A stretch of DNA of 64,000 nt, taken from an uncultured Prevotella sp. (GTDB lineage Bacteria; Bacteroidota; Bacteroidia; Bacteroidales; Bacteroidaceae). The notes below the pieces were generated by a model, which saw only the letters and a program-made list of their open reading frames with translations, was not told where the DNA came from and made no database searches. The translations under genes and the position numbers were made by a program. Positions 7,465 to 16,212 of the stretch are shown piece by piece; the first letter of the stretch is position 1, and each line of letters opens with the position of its first letter. The stretch is from NCBI GenBank assembly GCA_902495455.1, contig CABUXJ010000008.1, forward strand, positions 1-64,000, in the 5' to 3' direction.

Positions 7465-9564
7465 TCACATCTTGGCCGCCTCAGCATAATAACGGCGACC
7501 GGCTTCCTGTTGACGAGCCTCAGAGAAGTTGCTGACGCGCTTGAGATAACCAATTATTCGCGTCATGTAGTCAACATTCTTTGAGTGGCAATGAGGACAT
7601 TCTTTCAAATAACGCTTGTCTATCGTGCCACAATCGTTGCAGATAGTGTTCGGTATATTGAAAGTGAAATAGTTACACCCTTCCTTCGCCGCCACATTCA
7701 GCAGTTGGCGATATTGAGCCTGAGAAAGATGCTCCTCGAGGTTCATGTGCAATGCCGAGCCTCCCGTGAGATGCTGAATGTAAGGAGCTCCGTGCAGTTT
7801 GAACTTGTCGATGATATTCAATGAGTCATCTTCCACTACATAAAAATAGCTGTTGTAGCAGTCACGCGGCACGAAATAGCCATCCTCTCGGTCCCACTTG
7901 GCATGCTTGACACCGACATTTTCGGCCGGAATCATCTCGCAGTTGAACATCACATCCTTCGTTCTGTATTCCTTGTTTTTCTTCTCCACCAGTCCCAGAA
8001 CGGTCTGTACGAACTTCAAGTAGTCTGGATTGTCGGTTATCTGGAGCCCCATAAACTCCGCTGCCTCAACGAGACCGTTAACTCCAATAGTCAGATATTG
8101 ACGTCCGATGTTGATATATCCAGCGTCAAAAAGGGGCAGCATACCGTGTTGCCACAGTTCTTTGAGGTTCTCGTTGTATGCCAACTGCACCTTATGGCAG
8201 ACGTCGATGATATCTGTCAGGAACTCACAATAGTCCATCTTGTTGTTCACCGCATACTGAATACAACGGTTGAGATTAACCGTCAGCACGCTCTTGGAGC
8301 CCGTAGATACACCTCCTGCGCCCAGTGTATAGCTGAAACCGTTGTCCTGTATCTCATTGCGCAGACGGCAGCAGCTGGACAGAGAGTCCGCATTGTCACT
8401 CATATAGGTGAAGAACGAATGACCATCGGCATACATTTCAGCCGTAAAGTCAGCCCACTCCTTGTCTACCATCTCACCGTCCTTGCTCAACAGTGCCATC
8501 GTTTCGACGGGGAATGTGAGCACGGTCTTCGTGCGTTCCTTGTTGAACCATTTCATAAATCGCTTCTGCAGCCAGCTCAATCCGTCCCAATCGGGGCGAC
8601 TGCCGTCCGGAAAATAGAACTCACCGAACAGGCTTTCAAAATACGGACGGTCATAATATGCAATGTTCCAGAACACGGCCTGATAGTTACGTGCGCCGGT
8701 CGGTTGGTTAATTGAGTAGACAATCTGCTCAAAGCAGTCCGTTATCATCTTGTCAATCGTGCGCTGTTTGGCGGACAAATCCACCACCTTGTCTGCCTCC
8801 TTATAATATTCCCGACCGTACTCCAATCCGATGAAATAGTTAAGATACATCAGAAATTCCGGTGTAGCGCATGCGCCACTGAGCATACTGGAGACCATAA
8901 ACACCATGTTGACGAATCCGCCGCAGAATGACTTCAAGTTCGTCGGTGCCGTCGAATTGCCTCCGATTGACATTGTCCCGCCGATGAGCCACGGATACAT
9001 TGTTATCGAGGCACAATAGTTTGCCAGACTCGTCTCGTCATTCTTATATATAAAGTGGTGTGTGAGCAAGTCGATATAGCGATCGGACAGTTCCTTTCCG
9101 TACATCTTCTTTATGCGGTCCGTAAGCAGCCGTCGATTCAGACGTATGAAGTTAGACTTCGGCAGTTCACCGATAAGCGTGGCGATATTCTTGTGCTCCA
9201 CATTGGCGTTAGCATCATATTTTGAGCCGGTTGCAGCGTTGGCGGCATCACAGTAGTCAGCCAAAAACTTCAACTTCTCCATCGTCTCACGATCTTCCGT
9301 GTGACGCTGTCTGTAAAGCATGAACGACTTGGCGACGGCATAATATCCCTCTTTCATCAGAGCCTCCTCTACCTGATTTTGTATATCCTCGACGGTAATA
9401 CCCTCGTGAATGTCGAGATGGCTCAACACCCTGGATATGCAGCCAAGATCAGCCGGAGTGTCCACGGACCGGAACGCCTTTATGATGGCATTCATAATTT
9501 TGTCAAGCGAAAAGCGGTCTGCAGAACCATCGCGCTTGATGATGGCAAATGTCTTCATTTCCAT
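7465..9564 (-). CDS. nrdD: Anaerobic ribonucleoside-triphosphate reductase
   Basis: A 699-residue class III ribonucleotide reductase making dNTPs without oxygen. An N-terminal ATP-cone (IIKRDGSADRFSLDKIMNAI) gives allosteric control. The C-terminus has the zinc site CNDCGTIDKRYLKECPHC and the glycyl-radical loop RIIGYL with the radical glycine at about residue 672. Upstream are a TATCTTTG box, a 27-bp inverted repeat centred near the -33 position, and two copies of a 15-bp repeat in the presumed leader. It is divided from a hemerythrin-LuxR regulator gene, upstream and on the same strand, by 193 bases. No NrdR-box pair was recognised. Confidence 0.95.
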   Translation of the reverse strand: MEMKTFAIIKRDGSADRFSLDKIMNAIIKAFRSVDTPADLGCISRVLSHLDIHEGITVEDIQNQVEEALMKEGYYAVAKSFMLYRQRHTEDRETMEKLKFLADYCDAANAATGSKYDANANVEHKNIATLIGELPKSNFIRLNRRLLTDRIKKMYGKELSDRYIDLLTHHFIYKNDETSLANYCASITMYPWLIGGTMSIGGNSTAPTNLKSFCGGFVNMVFMVSSMLSGACATPEFLMYLNYFIGLEYGREYYKEADKVVDLSAKQRTIDKMITDCFEQIVYSINQPTGARNYQAVFWNIAYYDRPYFESLFGEFYFPDGSRPDWDGLSWLQKRFMKWFNKERTKTVLTFPVETMALLSKDGEMVDKEWADFTAEMYADGHSFFTYMSDNADSLSSCCRLRNEIQDNGFSYTLGAGGVSTGSKSVLTVNLNRCIQYAVNNKMDYCEFLTDIIDVCHKVQLAYNENLKELWQHGMLPLFDAGYINIGRQYLTIGVNGLVEAAEFMGLQITDNPDYLKFVQTVLGLVEKKNKEYRTKDVMFNCEMIPAENVGVKHAKWDREDGYFVPRDCYNSYFYVVEDDSLNIIDKFKLHGAPYIQHLTGGSALHMNLEEHLSQAQYRQLLNVAAKEGCNYFTFNIPNTICNDCGTIDKRYLKECPHCHSKNVDYMTRIIGYLKRVSNFSEARQQEAGRRYYAEAAKM

Positions 9565-9570
9565 GTTTTC

Positions 9571-9672
9571 TTTTCCTTTTTGGAAAACTTTTCCAAATTA
9601 TTTTCAGAAAAAGTTTCCCGTTTTTGATAATTTACAGTTTTGGTCTAAGGCTATCGGTTTTCCTTTTTGGAA
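9571..9672. repeat. Pair of 15-bp direct repeats in the nrdD leader
   Basis: TTTTCCTTTTTGGAA occurs exactly at 9571-9585 and 9658-9672, 87 bases apart. Each is a partial palindrome (TTTTCC-TTTTT-GGAA). Both lie between the nrdD -7 box and its start codon, so they are in the 5' untranslated RNA or form binding sites for a regulator. Confidence 0.5.
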
Positions 9673-9686
9673 CACGTAAGCGGTCA

Positions 9687-9694
9687 CAAAGATA
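9687..9694 (-). promoter_or_regulatory. -7 box TATCTTTG of nrdD
   Basis: The minus strand has TATCTTTG, the most common -7 form. It predicts a transcription start near 9680 and a leader of about 115 nt before nrdD. No TTTG at -33; that position is occupied by the inverted repeat at 9700-9726. Confidence 0.5.
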
Positions 9695-9699
9695 CAACA

Positions 9700-9726
9700 A
9701 AAATCCGATACCACGTACCGGATTTT
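9700..9726. promoter_or_regulatory. 27-bp inverted repeat at the nrdD promoter (operator or terminator)
   Basis: AAAATCCGATAC - CAC - GTACCGGATTTT, a 12-bp stem with one G-T pair. On the minus strand it is followed by TGTTG, so it could end the upstream hemerythrin-LuxR transcript. Its centre (about 9713) also falls where the -33 element of nrdD is expected, so it could be an operator. Sequence alone does not separate the two. Confidence 0.5.
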
Positions 9727-9757
9727 ACAAAAAATATATCCAAAAAAAGAAACTTTT

Positions 9758-10720
9758 TCAGAGCTTTACGGTTGAAATATCAACCAATCCATTAACTATT
9801 GCATAAATGGTCAGACCTGCCGGACTGTGTATCTGCAACTTACGGGCTATGTTGCGTCTGTGAGTGATGACCGTGTTGACACTTATGCAGAGATGATCGG
9901 CAATTTCCTTGTTTGCCATTCCTTGGACAAGAGCCACCACAACATCACGTTCACGGTCGGAAAGGAGGTCACCGTTGTCCGTTCCTCCCTTAAAAACCAT
10001 CGTCGAGATATTCTTCGCCACATCCGTTTTGCGCGATATCTGCTCTAACCTACGTATGGCCGGAACGAAAATTTTGTCCTCCACCAGAGCGTGGAGATTG
10101 AGCCACTCCTCATTGTTATATATGTCGTGTAGCGTCGCCATAAGCAGATTGTTGCGATGGGTATCCTGCGGCATATATTTAATAATGAGCATTTTGAGTT
10201 CTTTCAGCTTGGTTGCCGGCTCCTCGTGGCAGCGCGAAAAGGTCTCGATGCTATTATAGTCTCCGGCCGGGCGTCCGGCCATCAGAGCGTTGACGTATGG
10301 GAAGAGCATACGCTTCTCATAATCCATGTGTTTATGGATTTCTCGTGCATAGTCGTCGTATAGCTTCATTATCAGCATACCGAGACTGTTAGTCCGATCG
10401 ATGGATTCCTCCAACTCGCGGCGGATATAAGGGAGCTGGAAGTCAAGGTAATAGACGTGACTGGCTTCAAGATAGTGCATCAGCGTCGGCACAGACAACT
10501 GTTCGTCATTGTCAAAGTCGGAATATCCGTTGATGGTCAGGTTGACCACGGCAAGAAAAGTGTATGTATCCACACCGTTGTCTTCACAGATTTCTCGCAC
10601 GGTCTTGTCCCCGAAACCGAGATTTATGCCGAAACTTCCCAACGACTGAAGCAAATCGTAGTTATCCTTGAGGAGCAAGATCATCTTGTCGTCAGCTTCA
10701 TATATCTTATGATTTTTCAT
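9758..10720 (-). CDS. RIC/hemerythrin di-iron domain fused to a LuxR DNA-binding domain
   Basis: A 320-residue protein in three parts. Residues ~20-60 resemble the ScdA/RIC N-terminal domain (LGSFGINLGFGDKTVREICEDN cut here to its key GFGDKTV). Residues ~75-228 are a hemerythrin-like four-helix bundle with two HxxxE...FxP motifs: H131MDYE135..LFP and H210ALVE214..FVP, plus H88 and H165 as further likely iron ligands. Residues ~250-320 are a LuxR helix-turn-helix (LSDRERDVVVALVQG, THRRNIARKL). RIC proteins (YtfE, ScdA) repair or sense iron centres damaged by NO or oxidants, so this is probably a redox/NO/O2-responsive transcription factor. It lies immediately upstream of oxygen-sensitive nrdDG. 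Its C-terminal end resembles the regulator at 4993-5601. Confidence 0.85.
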   Translation of the reverse strand: MKNHKIYEADDKMILLLKDNYDLLQSLGSFGINLGFGDKTVREICEDNGVDTYTFLAVVNLTINGYSDFDNDEQLSVPTLMHYLEASHVYYLDFQLPYIRRELEESIDRTNSLGMLIMKLYDDYAREIHKHMDYEKRMLFPYVNALMAGRPAGDYNSIETFSRCHEEPATKLKELKMLIIKYMPQDTHRNNLLMATLHDIYNNEEWLNLHALVEDKIFVPAIRRLEQISRKTDVAKNISTMVFKGGTDNGDLLSDRERDVVVALVQGMANKEIADHLCISVNTVITHRRNIARKLQIHSPAGLTIYAIVNGLVDISTVKL

Positions 10721-10749
10721 CGTACACCTTATTATATTATATCAGTGCG

Positions 10750-10781
10750 CAAAAATACAAAAAAGCACAGACCGTCACAAT
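10750..10781 (-). promoter_or_regulatory. Promoter of the hemerythrin-LuxR gene
   Basis: On the minus strand, ATTG (10781-10778) and TATTTTTG (10757-10750) are separated by 20 bases, one mismatch from the TTTG/TAnnTTTG consensus. The start codon is 30 bases downstream. Confidence 0.6.
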
Positions 10782-10861
10782 AACAATTTATAAGTATTTG
10801 CAACCGACCGGCTCCACATGAATAACCATATTTAGGTATTCCGGTGTGGTACTGATGGCCT

Positions 10862-11530
10862 TCATTCAAAGAATATAACCTCTCCGACATCACTTCCGGC
10901 ATACTTACGAAACAGCGTCCGGACATATTCGGCGTTCTCCGCAACACGATTCCTGTCACCGTCATAACCATTTATGATGATGAGCACATGTCTCGTCGAG
11001 GCGGTCATCTTCGTGCGTTCATGGTCACTTGTCGGTGTCCCCACGCCACCGATAGCATCGCGATATACCGGCAGTCCGGCGATGTTGATTTGTCCGCGGC
11101 CGATACCCTCGTATGGTTCGCCCTCCCTACCTACACCGAGCGTAAGCGTGTCGCCGACAAACTTGTCCGCATCAAAGCCTCCAATACTGTATCCGTAGGC
11201 GATACTCGCGAGGTTGACGAGATCCACAAGCGTATCTATCCGATAGAGCGGTTTCCCTTGCAGGATACGTCTGATTAGCGCTTCCGCCGCCGGACGGTAT
11301 CTGCTGGGATCCTTGCCGCACGCCCGATAGACGCGGCGTGTAGCTTCTATGCCCGAAAGCGTCTTCAGTGTCTCCGTGGTCAACTCCGCCCTGTAACGTT
11401 CGCCGAGAGCGTCAATCTCCCGCCAAAGTTCTTCGCAGTGTGGAGAATTGACCACTTCAGCCTCAACCGCGGCACCCACAAAATCCGGACATACCGCCTC
11501 TATCTCATTCGAAACAGTTATCTTCATCAT
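10862..11530 (-). CDS. B3/B4 domain protein
   Basis: A 222-residue stand-alone B3/B4 domain, the fold used in phenylalanyl-tRNA synthetase beta chains for binding or editing. Typical family stretches are visible: SGIEATRRVYRACGKDPSRY, then LVDLVNLASIAYGYSIGGFD, and GGVGTPTSDHERT. Free-standing copies are thought to be tRNA- or amino-acid-related, but the function is not established. The start overlaps the ligA stop by four bases (ATGA), so translation is probably coupled to ligA. A second ATG directly follows the first (11527). Confidence 0.85.
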   Translation of the reverse strand: MMKITVSNEIEAVCPDFVGAAVEAEVVNSPHCEELWREIDALGERYRAELTTETLKTLSGIEATRRVYRACGKDPSRYRPAAEALIRRILQGKPLYRIDTLVDLVNLASIAYGYSIGGFDADKFVGDTLTLGVGREGEPYEGIGRGQINIAGLPVYRDAIGGVGTPTSDHERTKMTASTRHVLIIINGYDGDRNRVAENAEYVRTLFRKYAGSDVGEVIFFE

Positions 11531-13752
11531 AATCCGTATTTCTCAAGAAATTCGTCCTCGCCCATTATCTTTATTCCCAGCTTCTCCGCCTTTTGGAGTT
11601 TCGACGGCCCCATGTTGTCGCCGGCGAGTATGAACGAAGTCTTTGAGCTGATCGACCCGACGTTCTTGCCGCCGTTACGCTCTATCAACGCCTTATATTC
11701 ATCACGACTATGACGTTGGAACACACCGCTGATGACGATTGACAGTCCTGCCAATGCGTCGCCGGCAGCCGTCATCTGGTCTTCACTCAACTGCATCTTG
11801 ATGCCGTGGGCGCGCAGACGGTCGATGATTGCTATGTTCTCTGGGTCATGGAAATATGTTATGACGCTGCCGGCTATCACCTCCCCGACACCCTCCACCT
11901 GCAACAGTTCGGCGAGCGTGGCCTCAGCCAGCGCGTCCATCGTCTTGAAGTGGCGGGCCAAAAGTTTTGCCGATGTCTCGCCGACAAAACGTATGCCGAG
12001 GGCGAAGACGACGCGTTCGAATGGCACGTTGGCCGAGTCGGCGATGCTCTTGACTATCTTCTGCGCCGACTTCTCGCGGCTACCGTCGCCGTTGATTTGC
12101 TCCACGCGGATGTCATACAGGTCCGCCACGTTGCGTATGAGTCCCCGACGGTAATAGTCGTCGACCGTCTCCGGCCCGAGACTGTCGATGTTCATGGCCT
12201 TGCGGGATATGTAGTGCTCGATGCGTCCCTTTATCTGCGGCGGACACCCCGTGTCGTTCGGACAGTAGTGGGCAGCTTCGCCTTCCGGCCGGACAAGTTC
12301 TGCACCGCACTCGGGGCAGTGTGTGATAAACGTCACCGGCTCAGCGCCATTCTCACGACTGTCCTCATCGACACCGACAATCTTGGGGATGATCTCCCCA
12401 CCCTTCTCCACGTAGACGTAGTCACCTATGTGAAGGTTGAACGAACGGATGAAATCCTCGTTGTTGAGCGTCGCCCGTCGTACCGTCGTACCGGCCAACT
12501 GCACGGGATCCATGTTGGCCACGGGTGTCACCTGTCCCGTGCGTCCGACCTGAAAAGTCACCTCGCGCAGACGAGTGCGCTCCCGCTCTGCCTTAAACTT
12601 ATAAGCGATGGCCCACCGCGGGCTCTTCGCCGTATATCCGAGTGCACGTTGCTGGCGCAGCGAATTGACCTTCAGTACGATGCCGTCCGTAGCCACGGGC
12701 AGATTCTTGCGCTCCGTATCCCAGTAGCGGATGAAGTCATATATTTCCTCGAGCGTCTTGACCTTGCGCATGCCTTCGCTGATCTTAAATCCCATTCGGC
12801 GCGCCACCTCCAGATTTTCATAGTGTCCGTCCGTCGGCAGATTGTCGCCAAGCATATAATAAAGGTATGCGTCGAGCTTCCTCGAAGCCACCAATGCCGA
12901 GTTCTGACTCTTCAACGTTCCGCTGGCCGCATTTCTCGGATTGGCAAACAGTGGTTCCTCGGCCGCCTCACGCTCGGCATTGAGCTGCTCGAAGACGCTC
13001 CACGGCATGAGAATCTCACCACGAATTTCAAATGAAGAGGGAAGAGTGAAGCGGGAAGAATCCGATGGAAATGAAGAACGAAGAGTGAAGAACGAAGAAT
13101 TTGCTGCCGCCGTTCCATCGGGGCGTCCCTCTTCCATACCAACAGAAACATCAGTCGGAACGGCGGCAGCAAATTCTTCTTTCTTCACTCTTCGTTCTTC
13201 ATTTCCATCGGATTCTTCCCGCTTCACTCTTCGTTCTTCATTACCATCTGATTCTTCACTCTTCCCTCTTCCCTCTTCACTTAAAACCAGCGGTATCGTC
13301 CGTATCGTCTTGACATTGGCTGTCACGTCATCACCGCGCACACCGTCGCCGCGGGTCACGGCACGCACAAGTCGGCCGTTCTCGTATGTGAGACTGATGG
13401 ACAGACCGTCATATTTCAGTTCGCAGCAGATTTCAAAATCCTCGCCGCCCAGTCCCTTCTTCACCGAATTGTAGAAGTCGGCCACCTCCTGCTCGTTGTA
13501 CGTATTGGAAAGCGAGAGCATCGGATAGCGGTGCTCCACCTGCTGAAACTCGTGATTGATGTCGCTGCCGACCCGCTGTGTGGGCGAATTGGGGTCGGCC
13601 ATTTCGGGATGGCGCGCCTCAAGGTCCTGGAGCTCGTGCATCAGCATGTCAAACTCCATATCCGTGATTACCGGTGCATTATCGACATAATATCGTTGGT
13701 TGTGCTCGTGCAATTCGGCACGCAACTGAATTATTCTTTCGGTCTCGTTCAT
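11527..13752 (-). CDS. ligA: NAD+-dependent DNA ligase with an in-frame repeat insertion
   Basis: 741 residues from the chosen start (MNETERIIQL); upstream ATGs would add 39 residues unlike LigA. It seals nicks using NAD+. Domains in order: Ia/adenylation with the nucleotidylated lysine in KYDG (K113), OB fold, a Cys4 zinc finger (CPECGAEL...HYCPNDTGCP), HhH repeats and a C-terminal BRCT (FILAGDNMGPSKLQKAEKLG). LigA is normally ~670 residues; the excess comes from about 84 residues (158-241), low-complexity and charged/Ser-rich, between RTIPLVL and FEIRGEILMP. In homologues these two blocks are separated by only about ten residues. The insert is encoded by a palindromic genomic repeat. All motifs outside it are intact, so the enzyme is probably active. 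Confidence 0.95.
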   Translation of the reverse strand: MNETERIIQLRAELHEHNQRYYVDNAPVITDMEFDMLMHELQDLEARHPEMADPNSPTQRVGSDINHEFQQVEHRYPMLSLSNTYNEQEVADFYNSVKKGLGGEDFEICCELKYDGLSISLTYENGRLVRAVTRGDGVRGDDVTANVKTIRTIPLVLSEEGRGKSEESDGNEERRVKREESDGNEERRVKKEEFAAAVPTDVSVGMEEGRPDGTAAANSSFFTLRSSFPSDSSRFTLPSSFEIRGEILMPWSVFEQLNAEREAAEEPLFANPRNAASGTLKSQNSALVASRKLDAYLYYMLGDNLPTDGHYENLEVARRMGFKISEGMRKVKTLEEIYDFIRYWDTERKNLPVATDGIVLKVNSLRQQRALGYTAKSPRWAIAYKFKAERERTRLREVTFQVGRTGQVTPVANMDPVQLAGTTVRRATLNNEDFIRSFNLHIGDYVYVEKGGEIIPKIVGVDEDSRENGAEPVTFITHCPECGAELVRPEGEAAHYCPNDTGCPPQIKGRIEHYISRKAMNIDSLGPETVDDYYRRGLIRNVADLYDIRVEQINGDGSREKSAQKIVKSIADSANVPFERVVFALGIRFVGETSAKLLARHFKTMDALAEATLAELLQVEGVGEVIAGSVITYFHDPENIAIIDRLRAHGIKMQLSEDQMTAAGDALAGLSIVISGVFQRHSRDEYKALIERNGGKNVGSISSKTSFILAGDNMGPSKLQKAEKLGIKIMGEDEFLEKYGL
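13026..13285. repeat. GAAGAGTGAAGAAT-family palindromic repeat inserted inside ligA
   Basis: The segment has a perfect 23-bp inverted repeat (13094-13116 and 13157-13179, core TTTGCTGCCGCCGTTCC) round a 40-base loop, flanked by purine-rich GAAGAGTGAAGAA-type runs on one side and the complementary runs on the other. The same core and flanks recur at 55069-55200, and the flank alone as a tandem array at 57803-57920. In the ligA frame it encodes EERRVK, EEFAAAV, GTAAANSS and LRSSF blocks with no stop. Confidence 0.85.
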
Positions 13753-13778
13753 ATAATATAATAATGTATATCTGTCTG

Positions 13779-13786
13779 CAAAGTTA
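13779..13786 (-). promoter_or_regulatory. -7 box TAACTTTG of ligA
   Basis: The minus strand reads TAACTTTG 27 bases before the ligA start at 13752, which supports that start over the upstream in-frame ATGs. No clear -33 element. Confidence 0.5.
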
Positions 13787-13881
13787 GTCAAAAAGCATGA
13801 AAACATTGCAGCCACGGGACAATTATCTTCAAGCCGTCCGAATATCCGGTATGACGTTGCTGAACTCACTTGATATAAGGC

Positions 13882-16182
13882 TCAGGCGTATGAATGAATA
13901 CCGCCAAGCACATAGTTGACCCCGAAGTAGGTCATCAGGACTGTGAGGAAAGCAGCTGTCATGAAGACATGATATACCAATGGTCGGCGCAAGGACGGCA
14001 AGGAACCGGCATGGACGCCGACGGCATAGACCATCATCGTGATGAGCGCCCACACCTCTTTCGGGTCCCAGCACCAATATGTGCCCCACGACACGTTGGC
14101 CCAGACGGCTCCGATGAAGATGCCGGCGGCAAGCGTTGCGAGAGCCGGATAGAGAAAGAGCAGACTGAGTGTGCGCAACGACTGCTGTGCGGCCGCCGTT
14201 GTCTCGCTTTGCGCCTTTCCACGTGTCGTCATGGTGACAACGATGGCCGTCACGCCGCAGATGAATGTCATCGCGAGCAGGGCGAATGAGAACATGATGG
14301 CGGAGACATGGATACTGAGCAGCGGTGAGTTGAGCACAGGCATGACGTGGCTTATGTTGGGATCCATCTGCCCGATGTGGGACACAAGCAGGAAGAAGCC
14401 GGACATCAGAAAGCCGAACGTGAGCGCGATACGGAAGCGGCGGACGGCAATCAGCGATACGGCCATGACCACCCACGCCACAAAGAGCATCGTCTCGTAG
14501 CCGTTTGACATCGGGATTGTACCGCTGATGATCCACCTCAGGGTCTCACATACGGTCAGGGCAGCCAGCGACATCACCATCACGGCGCAGCAAAGGCGAA
14601 ATCCTGCGGTCTCTGTCTTGCCACCGGCGATGGCCATCCGTCTGACAACCACGACCAGCAGGATGATTCCGATGGTGAGATTGACAATGAAGAGTATTGT
14701 GGCGAACGGCACGGCGTTGTATATCCTCTCGGCCGCCGTCTGCAAAGGTGACGGCAACGACAAGCCCCCGTTTTTCTCCTGATAGCGCTTCATCTTGCCG
14801 ATGAGCATCTCCACACGCTCCATATCACCGCCTGCCGCAGCCTCGGCGAGCAGCGGGATTGCACCCGCGATATATCTCGAGTGGTCGGCGGGCACGGTGG
14901 CGGCAGGTTTGTCTGTCGGGGCATACCATGTCGTCGTGGCGTCAGCCGTATATGGAAACAGCTTCAATGTTGTCCCGCGACTGTATTCCATAATCATCAT
15001 CAGACGGTCGTCGACCGCCATCACGTCTTTATGAAACTTGTCTGTCGCGCCCTCCATGCTCTCCCTGACATACGGACCGAGGATATAACCGCCCATGTCG
15101 GAATTGAAAAAGGTGTTGACGGAACAGTAGTCCGGCAACATCAGCGTCTCGCACAGCGGTCCGCGCTTCATCTTTATTATCGGTTCGGCACGCCAGCGGT
15201 CACCCCACAGGATGAAACCGGTGAACACCTGTTCGGCCGTCAGTCCCTTGTACGACTTTCCGCCGCATAGCTTTCGCGTGAAGTCGACGGCCAATGTCTG
15301 AACCGGACAGATGCGTCCGTTGTGCAGGACGTACAGCCGTCCGAACTCCTCGGCCATCTCCTTGGGCAGCACGGGAGGCTCGTCTGCCCTTCCGCCGGTG
15401 GCCGCCGACGTGGCGGCAGAAGCGCGGAAGAGCCCCGACTGACCTACGACGAGCAGCAGGCAGAGCGCGACGCGGCCGGCAGAGGTAGCCCGGAGCAGTC
15501 GGCGAAACGTCCCGCGCGGGTCAGCCAAAATCCAGACGAACGCGACGAAGAGCAGCGCGTAGCCCAGATATGTGACGGGTATGCCCCACGGGTCGGCGTT
15601 GAGCGCGAGCGTGCTGCCCTGCAGGTCGGGGTCGTAGTTGCTCTGATAGAGCCTCACGCCGTTATGGGAACAGATGCGGTTCATCGACACGACAGCGCTC
15701 CGCGACGTCCCGTCGGTGACGGTGATGTGGGAAATGTAGTCCGCGGCGGACGCCGTTCCCTCATGATATGCCACTTCAAAACGGTCGAGGCGTATGCCGA
15801 ACGGCAGTTGACGCTCACTCACGTCGCCACCATCCTGAACCAGATATGTCCCGGTCGTCTCGCCCTGACGCAGATGTATGATGCCCCGCTCAGCCGTGAG
15901 GTGTGTCAGCAGTGCCCCCGCGAGGATGATGACGAACGACAAGTGGAGCAACACTACCGGCACACGGCGCACCCGCCGCCTGACAATATGAACTACGGCG
16001 GTGACCGTCAGCAGTGCCCACAACACCACAAACCACCACGCGCCATAGATATTTTCAGCCGCAAACTGTGTGCCGCGGCTTTTCTCTACAAACGTCGCCG
16101 CGCCCATACATATTATAATAAGGACGTAGAAACATTTCAGATATGTCATAATTGATATTCCGGACATTGTCATATTTTGCAT
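13882..16182 (-). CDS. ccsA: CcsBA-type cytochrome c synthase (ResB-CcsA fusion)
   Basis: A 766-residue polytopic protein. The N-terminal part has ResB/CcsB-like helices and a large periplasmic region; the C-terminal part is CcsA with the haem-binding WWD motif at about residues 694-708 (WGTYWCWDPKEVWAL) and surrounding helices. In system II maturation it carries haem out and attaches it to CxxCH motifs of periplasmic apocytochromes. A plausible client, the di-haem lipoprotein, is encoded just upstream on the same strand, separated by a 43-bp-arm palindrome. Thiol-reducing CcsX partners are not in the window. The first ATG is used; MTYLKCFYV at residue 12 is an alternative start. Confidence 0.9.
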   Translation of the reverse strand: MQNMTMSGISIMTYLKCFYVLIIICMGAATFVEKSRGTQFAAENIYGAWWFVVLWALLTVTAVVHIVRRRVRRVPVVLLHLSFVIILAGALLTHLTAERGIIHLRQGETTGTYLVQDGGDVSERQLPFGIRLDRFEVAYHEGTASAADYISHITVTDGTSRSAVVSMNRICSHNGVRLYQSNYDPDLQGSTLALNADPWGIPVTYLGYALLFVAFVWILADPRGTFRRLLRATSAGRVALCLLLVVGQSGLFRASAATSAATGGRADEPPVLPKEMAEEFGRLYVLHNGRICPVQTLAVDFTRKLCGGKSYKGLTAEQVFTGFILWGDRWRAEPIIKMKRGPLCETLMLPDYCSVNTFFNSDMGGYILGPYVRESMEGATDKFHKDVMAVDDRLMMIMEYSRGTTLKLFPYTADATTTWYAPTDKPAATVPADHSRYIAGAIPLLAEAAAGGDMERVEMLIGKMKRYQEKNGGLSLPSPLQTAAERIYNAVPFATILFIVNLTIGIILLVVVVRRMAIAGGKTETAGFRLCCAVMVMSLAALTVCETLRWIISGTIPMSNGYETMLFVAWVVMAVSLIAVRRFRIALTFGFLMSGFFLLVSHIGQMDPNISHVMPVLNSPLLSIHVSAIMFSFALLAMTFICGVTAIVVTMTTRGKAQSETTAAAQQSLRTLSLLFLYPALATLAAGIFIGAVWANVSWGTYWCWDPKEVWALITMMVYAVGVHAGSLPSLRRPLVYHVFMTAAFLTVLMTYFGVNYVLGGIHSYA

Positions 16183-16212
16183 TTACCAATATTGCAAGGA
16201 GAGTGTATTGAT

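Noticed and set aside
9565..9757. NrdR boxes or a cobalamin riboswitch upstream of nrdD
   Set aside because: No ACACWATATATWGTGT-like pair and no B12-box; only the inverted and direct repeats described.
11806..13035. 409-codon plus-strand frame
   Set aside because: Antisense to ligA; no known motifs, exists because of GC-rich codon usage. Same for 16457-17842, 19907-21121, 22002-23186 and 27742-29526.
12941..13474. 177-codon plus-strand frame with LRSSF/NEERRVK motifs
   Set aside because: It is the opposite strand of the ligA repeat insert; the palindrome makes similar peptides on both strands.
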